11,456 bases of DNA from Gammaproteobacteria bacterium (GTDB lineage: Bacteria > Pseudomonadota > Gammaproteobacteria > Pseudomonadales > Azotimanducaceae_A). Both the position numbers and the translations under genes were made by a program. The notes beneath the pieces are model-generated. The model was not told the DNA's origin, did not search any database, and was given only the letters and a program-made list of their open reading frames with translations. The DNA lies in assembly GCA_012960755.1 (NCBI GenBank), contig DUAT01000139.1, positions 35,713-47,168 on the forward strand, in the 5' to 3' direction. Position 1 is the stretch's first letter, and the number at the start of each line of letters is the position of its first letter. Positions 1 to 6,549 of the stretch are shown one piece after another.

Positions 1-151
1 TGCCCAGGCCCACATGGGCTTCTTGGGTAATGTCCTGAATTGAAATTTTTTGGTGTTGGTGCTCGTTGACCAGGTTTCGGGTTGCAGTAAGCAGGGAACT
101 CCGTGTGCGCTCTCGCTTGGGCAGTATTCGGGCTGATTCGCTCATTATCAC
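1..151 (-). CDS. TetR/AcrR-family transcriptional regulator, N-terminal part only
   Basis: Reading leftwards from 151, an open frame of 50 codons runs off the left edge. It gives a basic start (residues about 12-17, PKRERT) and then a helix-turn-helix pattern: SLLTATRNLV, ISIQDITQEAHVGLG. This matches the opening of TetR DNA-binding domains, where the next residues are usually xFYxYF; those lie outside the window. Two in-frame starts exist, GTG at 151 and ATG at 145. A GGGAGGT ribosome site lies 8 nt before the GTG and 14 nt before the ATG, so I prefer GTG; an in-frame TAG sits three codons upstream. The gene diverges from the acyl-CoA dehydrogenase at 314. TetR proteins commonly repress an adjacent divergent gene, so control of that dehydrogenase by an acyl-CoA or related ligand is a reasonable inference. 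The ligand-binding domain is not visible. Confidence 0.8.
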   Translation of the reverse strand, partial: MIMSESARILPKRERTRSSLLTATRNLVNEHQHQKISIQDITQEAHVGLG

Positions 152-313
152 TTCGTTCTACCTCCCGGAAATAACAGAATTGATAGGCTAGCAGGTATTT
201 ACCTTTCAAAACTGAACATAAAATGGAAATATTAAATCAAGTACGATAGCTTTCGATCAGGCGATTCGCTTAATAAATTAATCGGTCCTAGTTGTTCATA
301 TTAGAGGGGAACT
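152..313. promoter_or_regulatory. Divergent control region between the TetR-type gene and the acyl-CoA dehydrogenase
   Basis: This AT-rich 162-bp gap must hold both promoters and, if the TetR protein is local, its operator. I see no convincing -35/-10 pair. Visible elements are a short AT palindrome (TTAATAAATTAA, 270-281), a GGTA-TT-TACC dyad near 194-203, and three CGAT motifs (244-247, 254-257, 262-265). A strong ribosome site, AGAGGGGA (303-310), precedes the ATG at 314. Assigning any of these as the operator would be a guess. Confidence 0.4.
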
Positions 314-1480
314 ATGAATTTCGAACTTTCAGAAGAACAGATCTCAATTCAGCAGGCAATTCAGCAACTTTGCGCCAAATTTGATGATGATTACTGGCTC
401 GCACATGATAAGAGCGGCGAATTTCCTGAAGAATTTGTAAAACAGATCGTGGACGGTGGCTGGCTCGGTATTGCCATGCCCGAGGCTTATGGCGGTTCTG
501 GCCTGGGAATCTCTGAAACAGCAGTCCTCGCCCATACCATCGCACGTTCCGGTGCCGGTATGAGTGGTGCCTCGGCGGTGCATCTGAATCTGTTTGGCCC
601 GAATCCAATTGTCGTATTCGGTACTGAAGAGCAAAAGCAGGAGTTCCTGCCCCGGCTCATTAAAGGCCAGGATCGGGCCTGTTTCGGCGTCACTGAACCC
701 GATGCGGGACTCAATACGACAAGGCTTGCGACCCGGGCTGTACGCAATGGTGATCATTATGTGGTTAATGGCCGCAAACTCTGGACTACGACCGCACAAA
801 CTGCCAATAAAATACTCCTGATCACACGCACCACCGATCTTGATCAGTGTAAGAAACCGACCGAGGGTCTGTCGTTGTTCTACACAGATCTCGACCGCGA
901 CAAGATTGAAGTGCGCCTTATCGAGAAGATGGGCCGCAAAGCCGTTGATTCCAATGCTCTGTTCATTGATGACCTCATCGTTCCGGCAGATCATCGGATC
1001 GGCGAGGAAGGCCAGGGCTGGAAGTACCTGCTGCATGGACTTAATCCGGAGCGCATACTAATTGCAGCAGAAGCTATCGGCCTGGGGCAGGTTGCCCTTG
1101 AAAGAGCAAGCAGGTATGCACAGGAACGTATCGTTTTTGACAGACCCATTGGTAAGAACCAGGCAATCCAGCATCCGCTGGCGGTTAACTGGATGGAACT
1201 GGAAGCCGCCCACTTAATGGCTTTTAAGGCGGCATCGCTCTACGACCGGGGACAACCTTGCGCTGCGGAAGCGAATTCAGCCAAATATCTTGCTGCAGAA
1301 GCCGCATTGAGTGCCTGTCAGCGTGCCGTACTGACCCATGGCGGGATGGGATACGCGAAGGAATATCATGTTGAACGCTACCTGCGGGAGATAATGATTC
1401 CTGTAATTGCACCCATAAGCCAGGAACTGGTCAAATCATTTATCGCTGAACAGGTTTTGGGTCAGGTTAAAAGTTACTAG
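314..1480 (+). CDS. Acyl-CoA dehydrogenase family flavoprotein
   Basis: The 388-residue protein has the usual length and order of an acyl-CoA dehydrogenase: helical N-domain (1-120), middle beta domain with CFGVTEPDAG (123-132) for FAD/substrate contact, and helical C-domain with RYAQERIVFDRPIG and a THGGMGY motif (341-347). It should oxidise an acyl-CoA to the 2-enoyl-CoA using FAD, passing electrons to ETF. The catalytic Glu is not at the MCAD-type C-terminal place: the usual YEG stretch aligns with AP-I (366-368), so Pro367 replaces that Glu. A Glu instead lies in GLNPER (Glu246), where isovaleryl-CoA and long-chain enzymes carry their base. I infer a branched, long-chain or terpenoid-type substrate; the exact one cannot be read. 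The AGAGGGGA site 3 nt before the ATG supports the start. It is probably controlled by the divergent TetR-type gene. Confidence 0.93.
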   Translation: MNFELSEEQISIQQAIQQLCAKFDDDYWLAHDKSGEFPEEFVKQIVDGGWLGIAMPEAYGGSGLGISETAVLAHTIARSGAGMSGASAVHLNLFGPNPIVVFGTEEQKQEFLPRLIKGQDRACFGVTEPDAGLNTTRLATRAVRNGDHYVVNGRKLWTTTAQTANKILLITRTTDLDQCKKPTEGLSLFYTDLDRDKIEVRLIEKMGRKAVDSNALFIDDLIVPADHRIGEEGQGWKYLLHGLNPERILIAAEAIGLGQVALERASRYAQERIVFDRPIGKNQAIQHPLAVNWMELEAAHLMAFKAASLYDRGQPCAAEANSAKYLAAEAALSACQRAVLTHGGMGYAKEYHVERYLREIMIPVIAPISQELVKSFIAEQVLGQVKSY

Positions 1481-1508
1481 GAGGCTGACCGAGAATAGGA
1501 TCCGCGAC

Positions 1509-1925
1509 TCATTCATCCTTACCCTTGTCATTGCGTATTCGACTGATAAAGCCGTCAGTACCTTCTTTAAGGTTTTTCACGATGCCACCTTTCTGATATT
1601 CCCCGACCAGCAGATCTTCCACTTTCTTGATGTAGGCATCTGATGATGAGGACTCATCGTCCGGATAATGTTTACTGGCACCGAATAAATTTATCCAGCT
1701 GTCGGTTTTTCGGCCGAACTGAAGCAGTTGATTGAAATATTTCCCCGGGTTGTCCCTGTGAACCGCCAATCCATATAACGCGGCACCAATTGAGACCGGG
1801 CTGAGAACCACATCGCGTATTCCATCCATGGCAAGTTTGACTTGAAAAGACAGCACATCGCGCAGCAACTGCCAGTGGTTTGGCGTGTCGTTAGTTGTTT
1901 CTACAGGTTCTTGCTGGTCTGTCAT
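1509..1925 (-). CDS. Small protein of unknown function downstream of mnmH
   Basis: I do not recognise this 138-residue protein. The ATG at 1925 is chosen because AAAGGAAA lies about 9 nt before it; a GTG at 1943 in the same frame would add six residues (KGKQT) and lacks a good site. Visible parts: a charged N-terminus; a helical, partly hydrophobic stretch about residues 18-55 including DVVLSPVSIGAALYGLAV (38-55), which could be one membrane-associated helix; a section with GKYFNQLLQFGRKTDSWINLF (split across 61-81); an acidic serine-rich linker (89-96); and a basic C-terminus. No signal peptide and no catalytic motif are evident. It begins 23 nt after the mnmH stop, so it is the last gene of the acylase-mnmH unit. 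Its stop is 28 bp from the convergent dehydrogenase stop, with no hairpin terminator between. Confidence 0.75.
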   Translation of the reverse strand: MTDQQEPVETTNDTPNHWQLLRDVLSFQVKLAMDGIRDVVLSPVSIGAALYGLAVHRDNPGKYFNQLLQFGRKTDSWINLFGASKHYPDDESSSSDAYIKKVEDLLVGEYQKGGIVKNLKEGTDGFISRIRNDKGKDE

Positions 1926-1948
1926 TGTCTGCTTTCCTTTCACAACAT

Positions 1949-3049
1949 TTAGACTGATATGTCCCTGGCATCTGATGTCGATTCAAGATAGGCCCGCAAA
2001 GAATTCCTATCTCCGGACTCTATGATTCGCTCACTTTTCAGGTTTATCTGGTATTCATACATAGGGTCATAATAAAGGCATAGCAGTTGTTCGATCCAGT
2101 CCTTGTGAGCCTGATGCTGCGAGTTTTTGTCTCCTTTGAGATGTACGGCAAACGCATGTTCCATCAGGCCGGAAATTCGCGTGTGGGCAACACCGCCCAA
2201 TCGTTTGCGGATCGCCAGCAGGGCTGCGAGATACTTTTGCTGAAGATGTTGTACCGGGCTTTGTTCCTTGCACACGAGCAGCTCAGCAATCTGGTCAACG
2301 ATGTACTCCTGGTAGATTCTTTCGACGCGATTTTCCAGGGTGTCTTCGAGCAGTACGATGGGGGCACTTTTCATGGCCCCATGGAGTGACAACGGTAAGT
2401 TAAGACGGCCAATCATCCGGCCTTCGTCTTCAAGCACCAGGGACCCGTCTGCTTTCAGGATGGCGATTGCCACGGCATTTTCAAAATTGATCTGGTTTGG
2501 TTGAGGCGTGGCCCGATTACCGAATGCCGAACCGCGGTGGTTGGCGAATCCCTCAAGGTCAACAGAACCCTGAATTTCATTGATCAATATCGTTTTGCCG
2601 ACACCGGTCTTACCGGAAACAATGGTGATTGCTGGCAGCTTCTCAAATATGCCGAGCAGGTAATTGCGCATGGTTTTATAACCGCCTTCGATTCGTGGTA
2701 TGGATCCACCTGCTGATTCGATCCATTGTTTTGCGATTGCAGAGCGCTGACCGCCCCTGAAACAGTACAAATGGGCACCTGGATGGTTGTCGAGAAAGTC
2801 CATCCAGTATCCAGTGCGTTCATCCCGCGAAGTGCCTTTGACGAGCTGGTAACCGAGCTTCTCCGCTGCGTCGGGACCGTGTTGTTTGTGGCAAATGCCC
2901 ACCTGTTCCCGCTCCTGGTCGTTTAGAATTGGATGGTTCACGGCAGAGGGGAAAGCGCCCTGCTGGAATTCAACCGGTGCCCTGACGTCAAGCAGCGGTG
3001 TATCGGTGGAAAAAATCTGCTGCAGTAAAACCGTGTTCATCTGGATCAC
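1949..3049 (-). CDS. mnmH: tRNA 2-selenouridine synthase (MnmH/SelU)
   Basis: The 366-residue protein joins an N-terminal rhodanese domain to a P-loop domain, the architecture of MnmH/SelU. It replaces sulfur by selenium at wobble 2-thiouridine of tRNA-Lys, -Glu and -Gln in the cytoplasm, through a geranylated intermediate, using selenophosphate. Diagnostic segments are LLDVRAPVEF (19-28), the catalytic loop YCFRGGQRS with Cys96, RIEGGYKTMR, the Walker A SGKTGVGKT (145-153), LEGFANHRGSAFG, VLEDEGRMIG and YYDPMYEYQ near the C-terminus. Length matches the E. coli enzyme (about 364). The GTG start at 3049 overlaps the TGA of the upstream acylase (GTGA); an ATG at 3040 is an alternative, three residues shorter. 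Neither has a clear ribosome site, so translation is probably coupled to the acylase. Function requires SelD elsewhere in the genome, which this window cannot show. Confidence 0.96.
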   Translation of the reverse strand: MIQMNTVLLQQIFSTDTPLLDVRAPVEFQQGAFPSAVNHPILNDQEREQVGICHKQHGPDAAEKLGYQLVKGTSRDERTGYWMDFLDNHPGAHLYCFRGGQRSAIAKQWIESAGGSIPRIEGGYKTMRNYLLGIFEKLPAITIVSGKTGVGKTILINEIQGSVDLEGFANHRGSAFGNRATPQPNQINFENAVAIAILKADGSLVLEDEGRMIGRLNLPLSLHGAMKSAPIVLLEDTLENRVERIYQEYIVDQIAELLVCKEQSPVQHLQQKYLAALLAIRKRLGGVAHTRISGLMEHAFAVHLKGDKNSQHQAHKDWIEQLLCLYYDPMYEYQINLKSERIIESGDRNSLRAYLESTSDARDISV

Positions 3050-5406
3050 TGGGCTGGCACCGCGAGCAACTTGATCAGTTTCTGCGTATGGCTGACTACC
3101 TTGTCCCTGGAGTAGAGCAGGGGCATATGACCTTCATCCGCCCAGGTTTGCAGCATGTCATCATAGTGCGGGCTGGCTGGATCTCCCGACTGACCGGGCG
3201 CGTTGGTCATGACCGCGGCATCCCAGTTGCCCACATCAACCACCATTCGCCACGAGCCGCCACTGGCAACTGAGAAATCAGACCGATAGCGGGTTGAATT
3301 GGGTGTGTCTGCGCTGCCGCCGCGAGCTACCGGCGCAATTCCAAGCAGTGTCCTGTCCTCATCGCTGACAATATCGTAGAGCGGATGTTTGAATTTCATT
3401 TCGTGCAGGTCTCCCCAGCGCCAGCCTGAATAATCCTGGCCCAGCAATTGACTCGTCTCCGATTGCGCTGAAGTCAGGGTCGAGACTGCTATGGACTGCC
3501 GCTCTTTCTTGTCAAGGTGTTCAAAGTGCTCTATTGCCGCTAACTTGTCGAGGCTGCGCAATGCCGAGATGTCGTCAAGCTGGGTGCCGTGTCTGGTCAA
3601 TTCAGGGACCAGGTAATGGTTGAACCAGATTTCAAACAGCGCTGCCGACGCGGAGTCCCGCGATATTTCGTAGTCCCATTGCTGAAACAGCTGCCTGGCT
3701 ACTTCGGGCAGGGCAGCGACATCGACGAGCGACAGAATGCGCTTCGCTGGTTCAGAGAAGTAGTCCCGTTGTAAACTGATGGATGTCTGCAGCGTGTGTG
3801 GATTGGTTTCCTCAAGCACCCGTTCAATTCTGTTTATTCGCCATGGGTTCGCCCATTCGAAGCCGATTATTTTATCCTTGTAGGGGAATCCAACCGGCAG
3901 GCTCATCGCGTTGGCGGTGGCGACATAACCGGATTCCGGATTGAACTGAACCGGCAATTCGTCCATGTCGTAGAAACCGTGCCACTCATACCGTCCATCA
4001 CCTGGTATGGGCAGCAAACCATCGTAATTGCTTCGAATAGGCGTCAGGCCTGCAGGTTTGTAACCAATGTTGCCGTCTACATCCGCATAGACCTGGTTCT
4101 CTGCAGGCGCCCCCCAGCGATTTAAGGCACCGAGAAACTGATCCCAGTTTTCCGCCCGCATATATTCAACTGAGCCGAAGTAGGGCGCCATACCCGGCTC
4201 CAGCCAGGCTGCCCGAACCGCAAAAGCCCTGTTCTTTTTCGCATCGGTGTATATGACCGGTCCGTCTCTTGTGAACAAGAGGTCCATATTCACAGTCGGC
4301 GCATCCCGAACCTTGATCTGCTCCGTTATTTTGTCCATGGGTTCGAATTTGCCCCGATACTTATAATTGTTCTTGCGGGTCTCATAAATCACCAGGTCTT
4401 CCTGGTCAATTGAAAAAATAGTCAGCCCAAAGGCAATCTTTTCGTTATGGCCGATCGAAATACCCGGCAATCCCGGTTCCCCCGCGCCAATGACATTCAA
4501 TCCCGGTGCAACAAGATGGGCGACGTAACGCAATGAAGGCACCGCGTGACCACGATGTGGATCGTTGGCCAGAATAGGGCGCTCTGTACTGGTCTTAGCC
4601 GGAGATACAGCCCAGTTGTTGCTCCCGGCGTCAACAATGTTGTCGGCCAGCATGGCCATGGCATTCCTGTAGTCCGGCGGCAGACCGGCGTTAACCTGCA
4701 ACGTTCGACTAAAGTCGACTGGCGCTTTGGCTAAGGAATACAGCTTGAGGACATCGTTGGGTATGTCACAGGGGTCAAGGCCTTCGGGAACCTTAGTCTG
4801 CCAGTCCGGTTCGAGTTTTTTTCGCATCGCGTCGATTCTCAGCCCATGAGAACACACCACGTTAGCGCGGATTACCTCGGTTCTCACGTTACGCCACAAT
4901 CCATTGCTGCGAATCCGAACCGGGTCTTCAGGTGACCACCGGGCGGGCTGATAATCAAGCACCCTGAACTCCATGGGAAGTAAATCAGGCTCTGCCTGGA
5001 CCAGGTCGATATAGGCGTTAATTCCCCGCGTAAACGAAGTCGATATACGCTTTGCATCAGAACCGTAAGCCAGCCATTCACGGAACATTGAGCCCCGGTA
5101 CAAAAACAGTCTGGCTGCTTTGTCCTGCTCAACAAAACCTGCACCCAGCACCTCCGCCAGTTCACCCAGACCCCGGCGTCGCCATAGGTCGATTTGCCAT
5201 AATCTGTCCCTGGCAGCATTAAACCCCTGAACGAAGAAAGCGTCGTAGTGATCCTGGGCATAAATATGCGGGATGCCCCAGGTATCGACCCTGATTTCGG
5301 CATCCTGATTTAAGCCCGGTACCGTGTACTCGACGATTTCTGCACCAAAAACAGGGCTGCACAGCGTAATTGCCAGTATCAGATGCGTTTTAATGCGTTT
5401 GTTCAT
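3046..5406 (-). CDS. Penicillin acylase (S45) family Ntn hydrolase, secreted precursor
   Basis: A 786-residue precursor with a signal peptide (about 1-22: basic MNKRIK, hydrophobic LILAITL, SPVFGA cleavage area), so it acts in the periplasm. The family self-cleaves to alpha and beta chains and exposes an N-terminal nucleophile. Here the cleavage motif is GSNNW with Ser262 as beta residue 1; His284 in NDPH is beta-23, as in acyl-homoserine-lactone and cephalosporin acylases, where penicillin G acylase has Gln. Asn437 in ENQVYADVDGNIGY is the likely oxyanion residue. An alpha start DTWGIPHIYA and FFVQGFNAARDRLWQIDLWRR are also typical. The substrate (a lactone signal, acyl amide or other) cannot be read from sequence. 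GGGAG lies 6-7 nt before the ATG. It is first in a unit with mnmH, which overlaps its stop by 4 bp. Confidence 0.93.
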   Translation of the reverse strand: MNKRIKTHLILAITLCSPVFGAEIVEYTVPGLNQDAEIRVDTWGIPHIYAQDHYDAFFVQGFNAARDRLWQIDLWRRRGLGELAEVLGAGFVEQDKAARLFLYRGSMFREWLAYGSDAKRISTSFTRGINAYIDLVQAEPDLLPMEFRVLDYQPARWSPEDPVRIRSNGLWRNVRTEVIRANVVCSHGLRIDAMRKKLEPDWQTKVPEGLDPCDIPNDVLKLYSLAKAPVDFSRTLQVNAGLPPDYRNAMAMLADNIVDAGSNNWAVSPAKTSTERPILANDPHRGHAVPSLRYVAHLVAPGLNVIGAGEPGLPGISIGHNEKIAFGLTIFSIDQEDLVIYETRKNNYKYRGKFEPMDKITEQIKVRDAPTVNMDLLFTRDGPVIYTDAKKNRAFAVRAAWLEPGMAPYFGSVEYMRAENWDQFLGALNRWGAPAENQVYADVDGNIGYKPAGLTPIRSNYDGLLPIPGDGRYEWHGFYDMDELPVQFNPESGYVATANAMSLPVGFPYKDKIIGFEWANPWRINRIERVLEETNPHTLQTSISLQRDYFSEPAKRILSLVDVAALPEVARQLFQQWDYEISRDSASAALFEIWFNHYLVPELTRHGTQLDDISALRSLDKLAAIEHFEHLDKKERQSIAVSTLTSAQSETSQLLGQDYSGWRWGDLHEMKFKHPLYDIVSDEDRTLLGIAPVARGGSADTPNSTRYRSDFSVASGGSWRMVVDVGNWDAAVMTNAPGQSGDPASPHYDDMLQTWADEGHMPLLYSRDKVVSHTQKLIKLLAVPAQ

Positions 5407-5595
5407 CTACTCTCCCGCAAGAGTTTTGATTTGTGCTGACTATACCGGTGTCGTGGCTCAACGGATACCAACGGCAACGGAGGATTATTTGGAGAGGGCG
5501 GTTATGCCTTTCGTCCCTGGTGTTCAGTTATCAACGATCAGGTAATGTAAACTGCAACGTGTAGAACATTAATTTTTGAATCATTTGGAGCCACG
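5407..5595. promoter_or_regulatory. Divergent intergenic region between acylase and SYLF genes
   Basis: This 189-bp gap must contain promoters for both directions. On the plus strand TTCAGT, a 17-nt spacer and TGTAAA (about 5524-5552) form only a weak candidate. No good pair is visible on the minus strand. A 13-codon reading frame with a fair ribosome site starts at 5504 but is probably chance. Ribosome sites flank the gap: GGGAG before the acylase and TTTGGAG before the SYLF gene. Confidence 0.35.
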
Positions 5596-6186
5596 ATGTC
5601 GCAACTTGCTCGAAAATTGACACTCGTCATTTGTGTACTACTCATGCCGCTGTCCGTGCTGGCAGACAAGTATCAGGATACTGTTAAGACATTTCGAACG
5701 GCGTCGGGATCTTCTTCTGTATTTGAATCAGCCTATGGCTATGCGGTTTTTCCCAATATTGGCAAGGGTGGTTTTGGCATCGGTGGCGCTTATGGGCGAG
5801 GCAAGACATACGTTAAAGGTCGCGTTACCGGTGATGTAAAAATGACCCAGCTCACCGTAGGTTTTCAAATGGGTGGTCAGGCCTATAGCCAAATCATCTT
5901 TTTTAAGGATAAGCGAGCCTACGATCAATTCACTGCCGGGAGTTTTGAGTTTGGCGCCCAGGCTACCGCTGTGGCGATTACGCTGGCCGCCAGCGCCGAA
6001 GCTTCAACAAAGGGTCACGCTATCGGTTTAACAACAGGCGAAGACTCACAGGCCATGACCAGGTACTACAAAGGGATGGCAGTCTTTACTCTCGCCAAGG
6101 GCGGCTTGATGTACGAGGCATCCATAGGCGGTCAGAAGTTTAGTTACCGCCCGAATAAAGACATTCCAAATGCCAAGGAAGTTTAG
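5596..6186 (+). CDS. Exported SYLF-domain (Ysc84-like) protein
   Basis: The 196-residue product begins with a clear signal peptide (1-23: RK, hydrophobic LTLVICVLLMPLSV, cleavage after VLA). The mature part is a single SYLF domain, recognised by YGYAVFPNIGKGGFGIGG (47-64), AYGRGKTYVKG, a GGQAYSQIIFF segment (about 93-103) and a C-terminal GLMYEASIGGQKFSY. SYLF proteins bind phosphoinositides and actin in eukaryotes (Ysc84, SH3YL1). The bacterial versions are mostly periplasmic or lipoprotein and their role is poorly defined; envelope lipid binding is a reasonable inference. No lipobox Cys is present, so this one should be soluble or peripherally bound. The ATG is supported by TTTGGAG about 7 nt upstream. 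It appears monocistronic: divergent from the acylase gene and followed by a 363-bp gap. Confidence 0.92.
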   Translation: MSQLARKLTLVICVLLMPLSVLADKYQDTVKTFRTASGSSSVFESAYGYAVFPNIGKGGFGIGGAYGRGKTYVKGRVTGDVKMTQLTVGFQMGGQAYSQIIFFKDKRAYDQFTAGSFEFGAQATAVAITLAASAEASTKGHAIGLTTGEDSQAMTRYYKGMAVFTLAKGGLMYEASIGGQKFSYRPNKDIPNAKEV

Positions 6187-6246
6187 ACACTAATCTCGAA
6201 ATTCATTGAGGGCAGTAGGGTCCCGGTGTCCAGATCCTGCATCGGT

Positions 6247-6282
6247 CATTCATGGATATCAACACATTCATGGATACCGACA
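6247..6282. repeat. 18-bp tandem repeat, two copies plus a partial third
   Basis: CATTCATGGATATCAACA (6247-6264) is followed directly by CATTCATGGATACCGACA (6265-6282), identical at 16 of 18 positions. The next five bases, CATTC (6283-6287), start a third copy that then diverges. The period is a multiple of three, but no supported reading frame uses it. Confidence 0.85.
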
Positions 6283-6317
6283 TTCCGATCTTAAATTTAA
6301 CATAATATAGATTATAC

Positions 6318-6333
6318 GACATCGAACGATGTC
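6318..6333. promoter_or_regulatory. Perfect 16-bp palindrome, candidate operator
   Basis: GACATCG (6318-6324), AA, CGATGTC (6327-6333) is a perfect inverted repeat with a 2-bp centre. It lies just right of an AT-rich stretch (6290-6316) containing TATAG and TATAC elements. The size and geometry suit a dimeric repressor. The two-base loop makes a terminator unlikely, and no T-run follows. No local regulator is identified. Confidence 0.45.
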
Positions 6334-6356
6334 CCGGGTACAGATAGGAAAGTGAT

Positions 6357-6416
6357 TGATCTGCTGTGAGGCTAATTTCCGAGTCTTCAAGGGGAAATTT
6401 CAATCATCTGCTATCA
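6357..6416. repeat. Direct repeats enclosing a 7-bp inverted repeat, upstream of the promoter
   Basis: TGATCTGCTGTGA (6357-6369) and TCATCTGCTATCA (6404-6416) match at 10 of 13 positions, with starts 47 bp apart. Between them AATTTCC (6374-6380) and GGAAATT (6393-6399) form a perfect inverted repeat with a 12-nt loop. The right-hand copy ends 7 bp before the -35 box at 6424, where an activator could sit. Binding by a protein is inference. Confidence 0.45.
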
Positions 6417-6423
6417 CAGGATT

Positions 6424-6452
6424 TTGATCAGACGGACTATGCATCCTATAAT
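6424..6452 (+). promoter_or_regulatory. Sigma70-type promoter for the zinc-ribbon gene
   Basis: TTGATC (6424-6429) and a perfect TATAAT (6447-6452) are separated by 17 bp, the preferred spacing. A start near 6459 would give a leader of about 90 nt before the ATG at 6550. The leader is C/A-rich and includes two perfect AAACCATCA copies (6509-6526). It may also serve xthA, 66 bp after the zinc-ribbon gene. Confidence 0.72.
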
Positions 6453-6549
6453 CGGAGTCAGGTATACTTTTCCTCAGATTCACCCTTAACTTGTTTTCTA
6501 ATAGACACAAACCATCAAAACCATCAATCAAACCAACAGCGAGATCAGT

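Larger units (their letters stand above)
6187..6423. other. Long non-coding gap upstream of the zinc-ribbon gene promoter
   Basis: I see no credible gene here: open frames on either strand are short and lack ribosome sites or recognisable protein. It holds an 18-bp tandem repeat (6247-6282), a 16-bp palindrome (6318-6333) beside an AT-rich stretch, and nested direct and inverted repeats (6357-6416), each listed separately. No U-tailed hairpin that would end the SYLF transcript is evident just after 6186. Confidence 0.6.

Noticed and set aside
344..1036. A long minus-strand open frame opposite the acyl-CoA dehydrogenase.
   Set aside because: It lies fully opposite a well-supported gene and shows no recognisable protein pattern; it is a shadow of the coding strand.
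5504..5545. A 13-codon frame (MPFVPGVQLSTIR) with GGAGAGGG upstream, as a possible leader peptide before the SYLF gene.
   Set aside because: It has no run of regulatory codons, no following attenuator hairpin, and such short frames arise readily by chance.
6365..6418. TGTGA (6365-6369) and TCACA (6414-6418) as a CRP-type site.
   Set aside because: CRP half-sites are separated by 6 bp; these are 44 bp apart.
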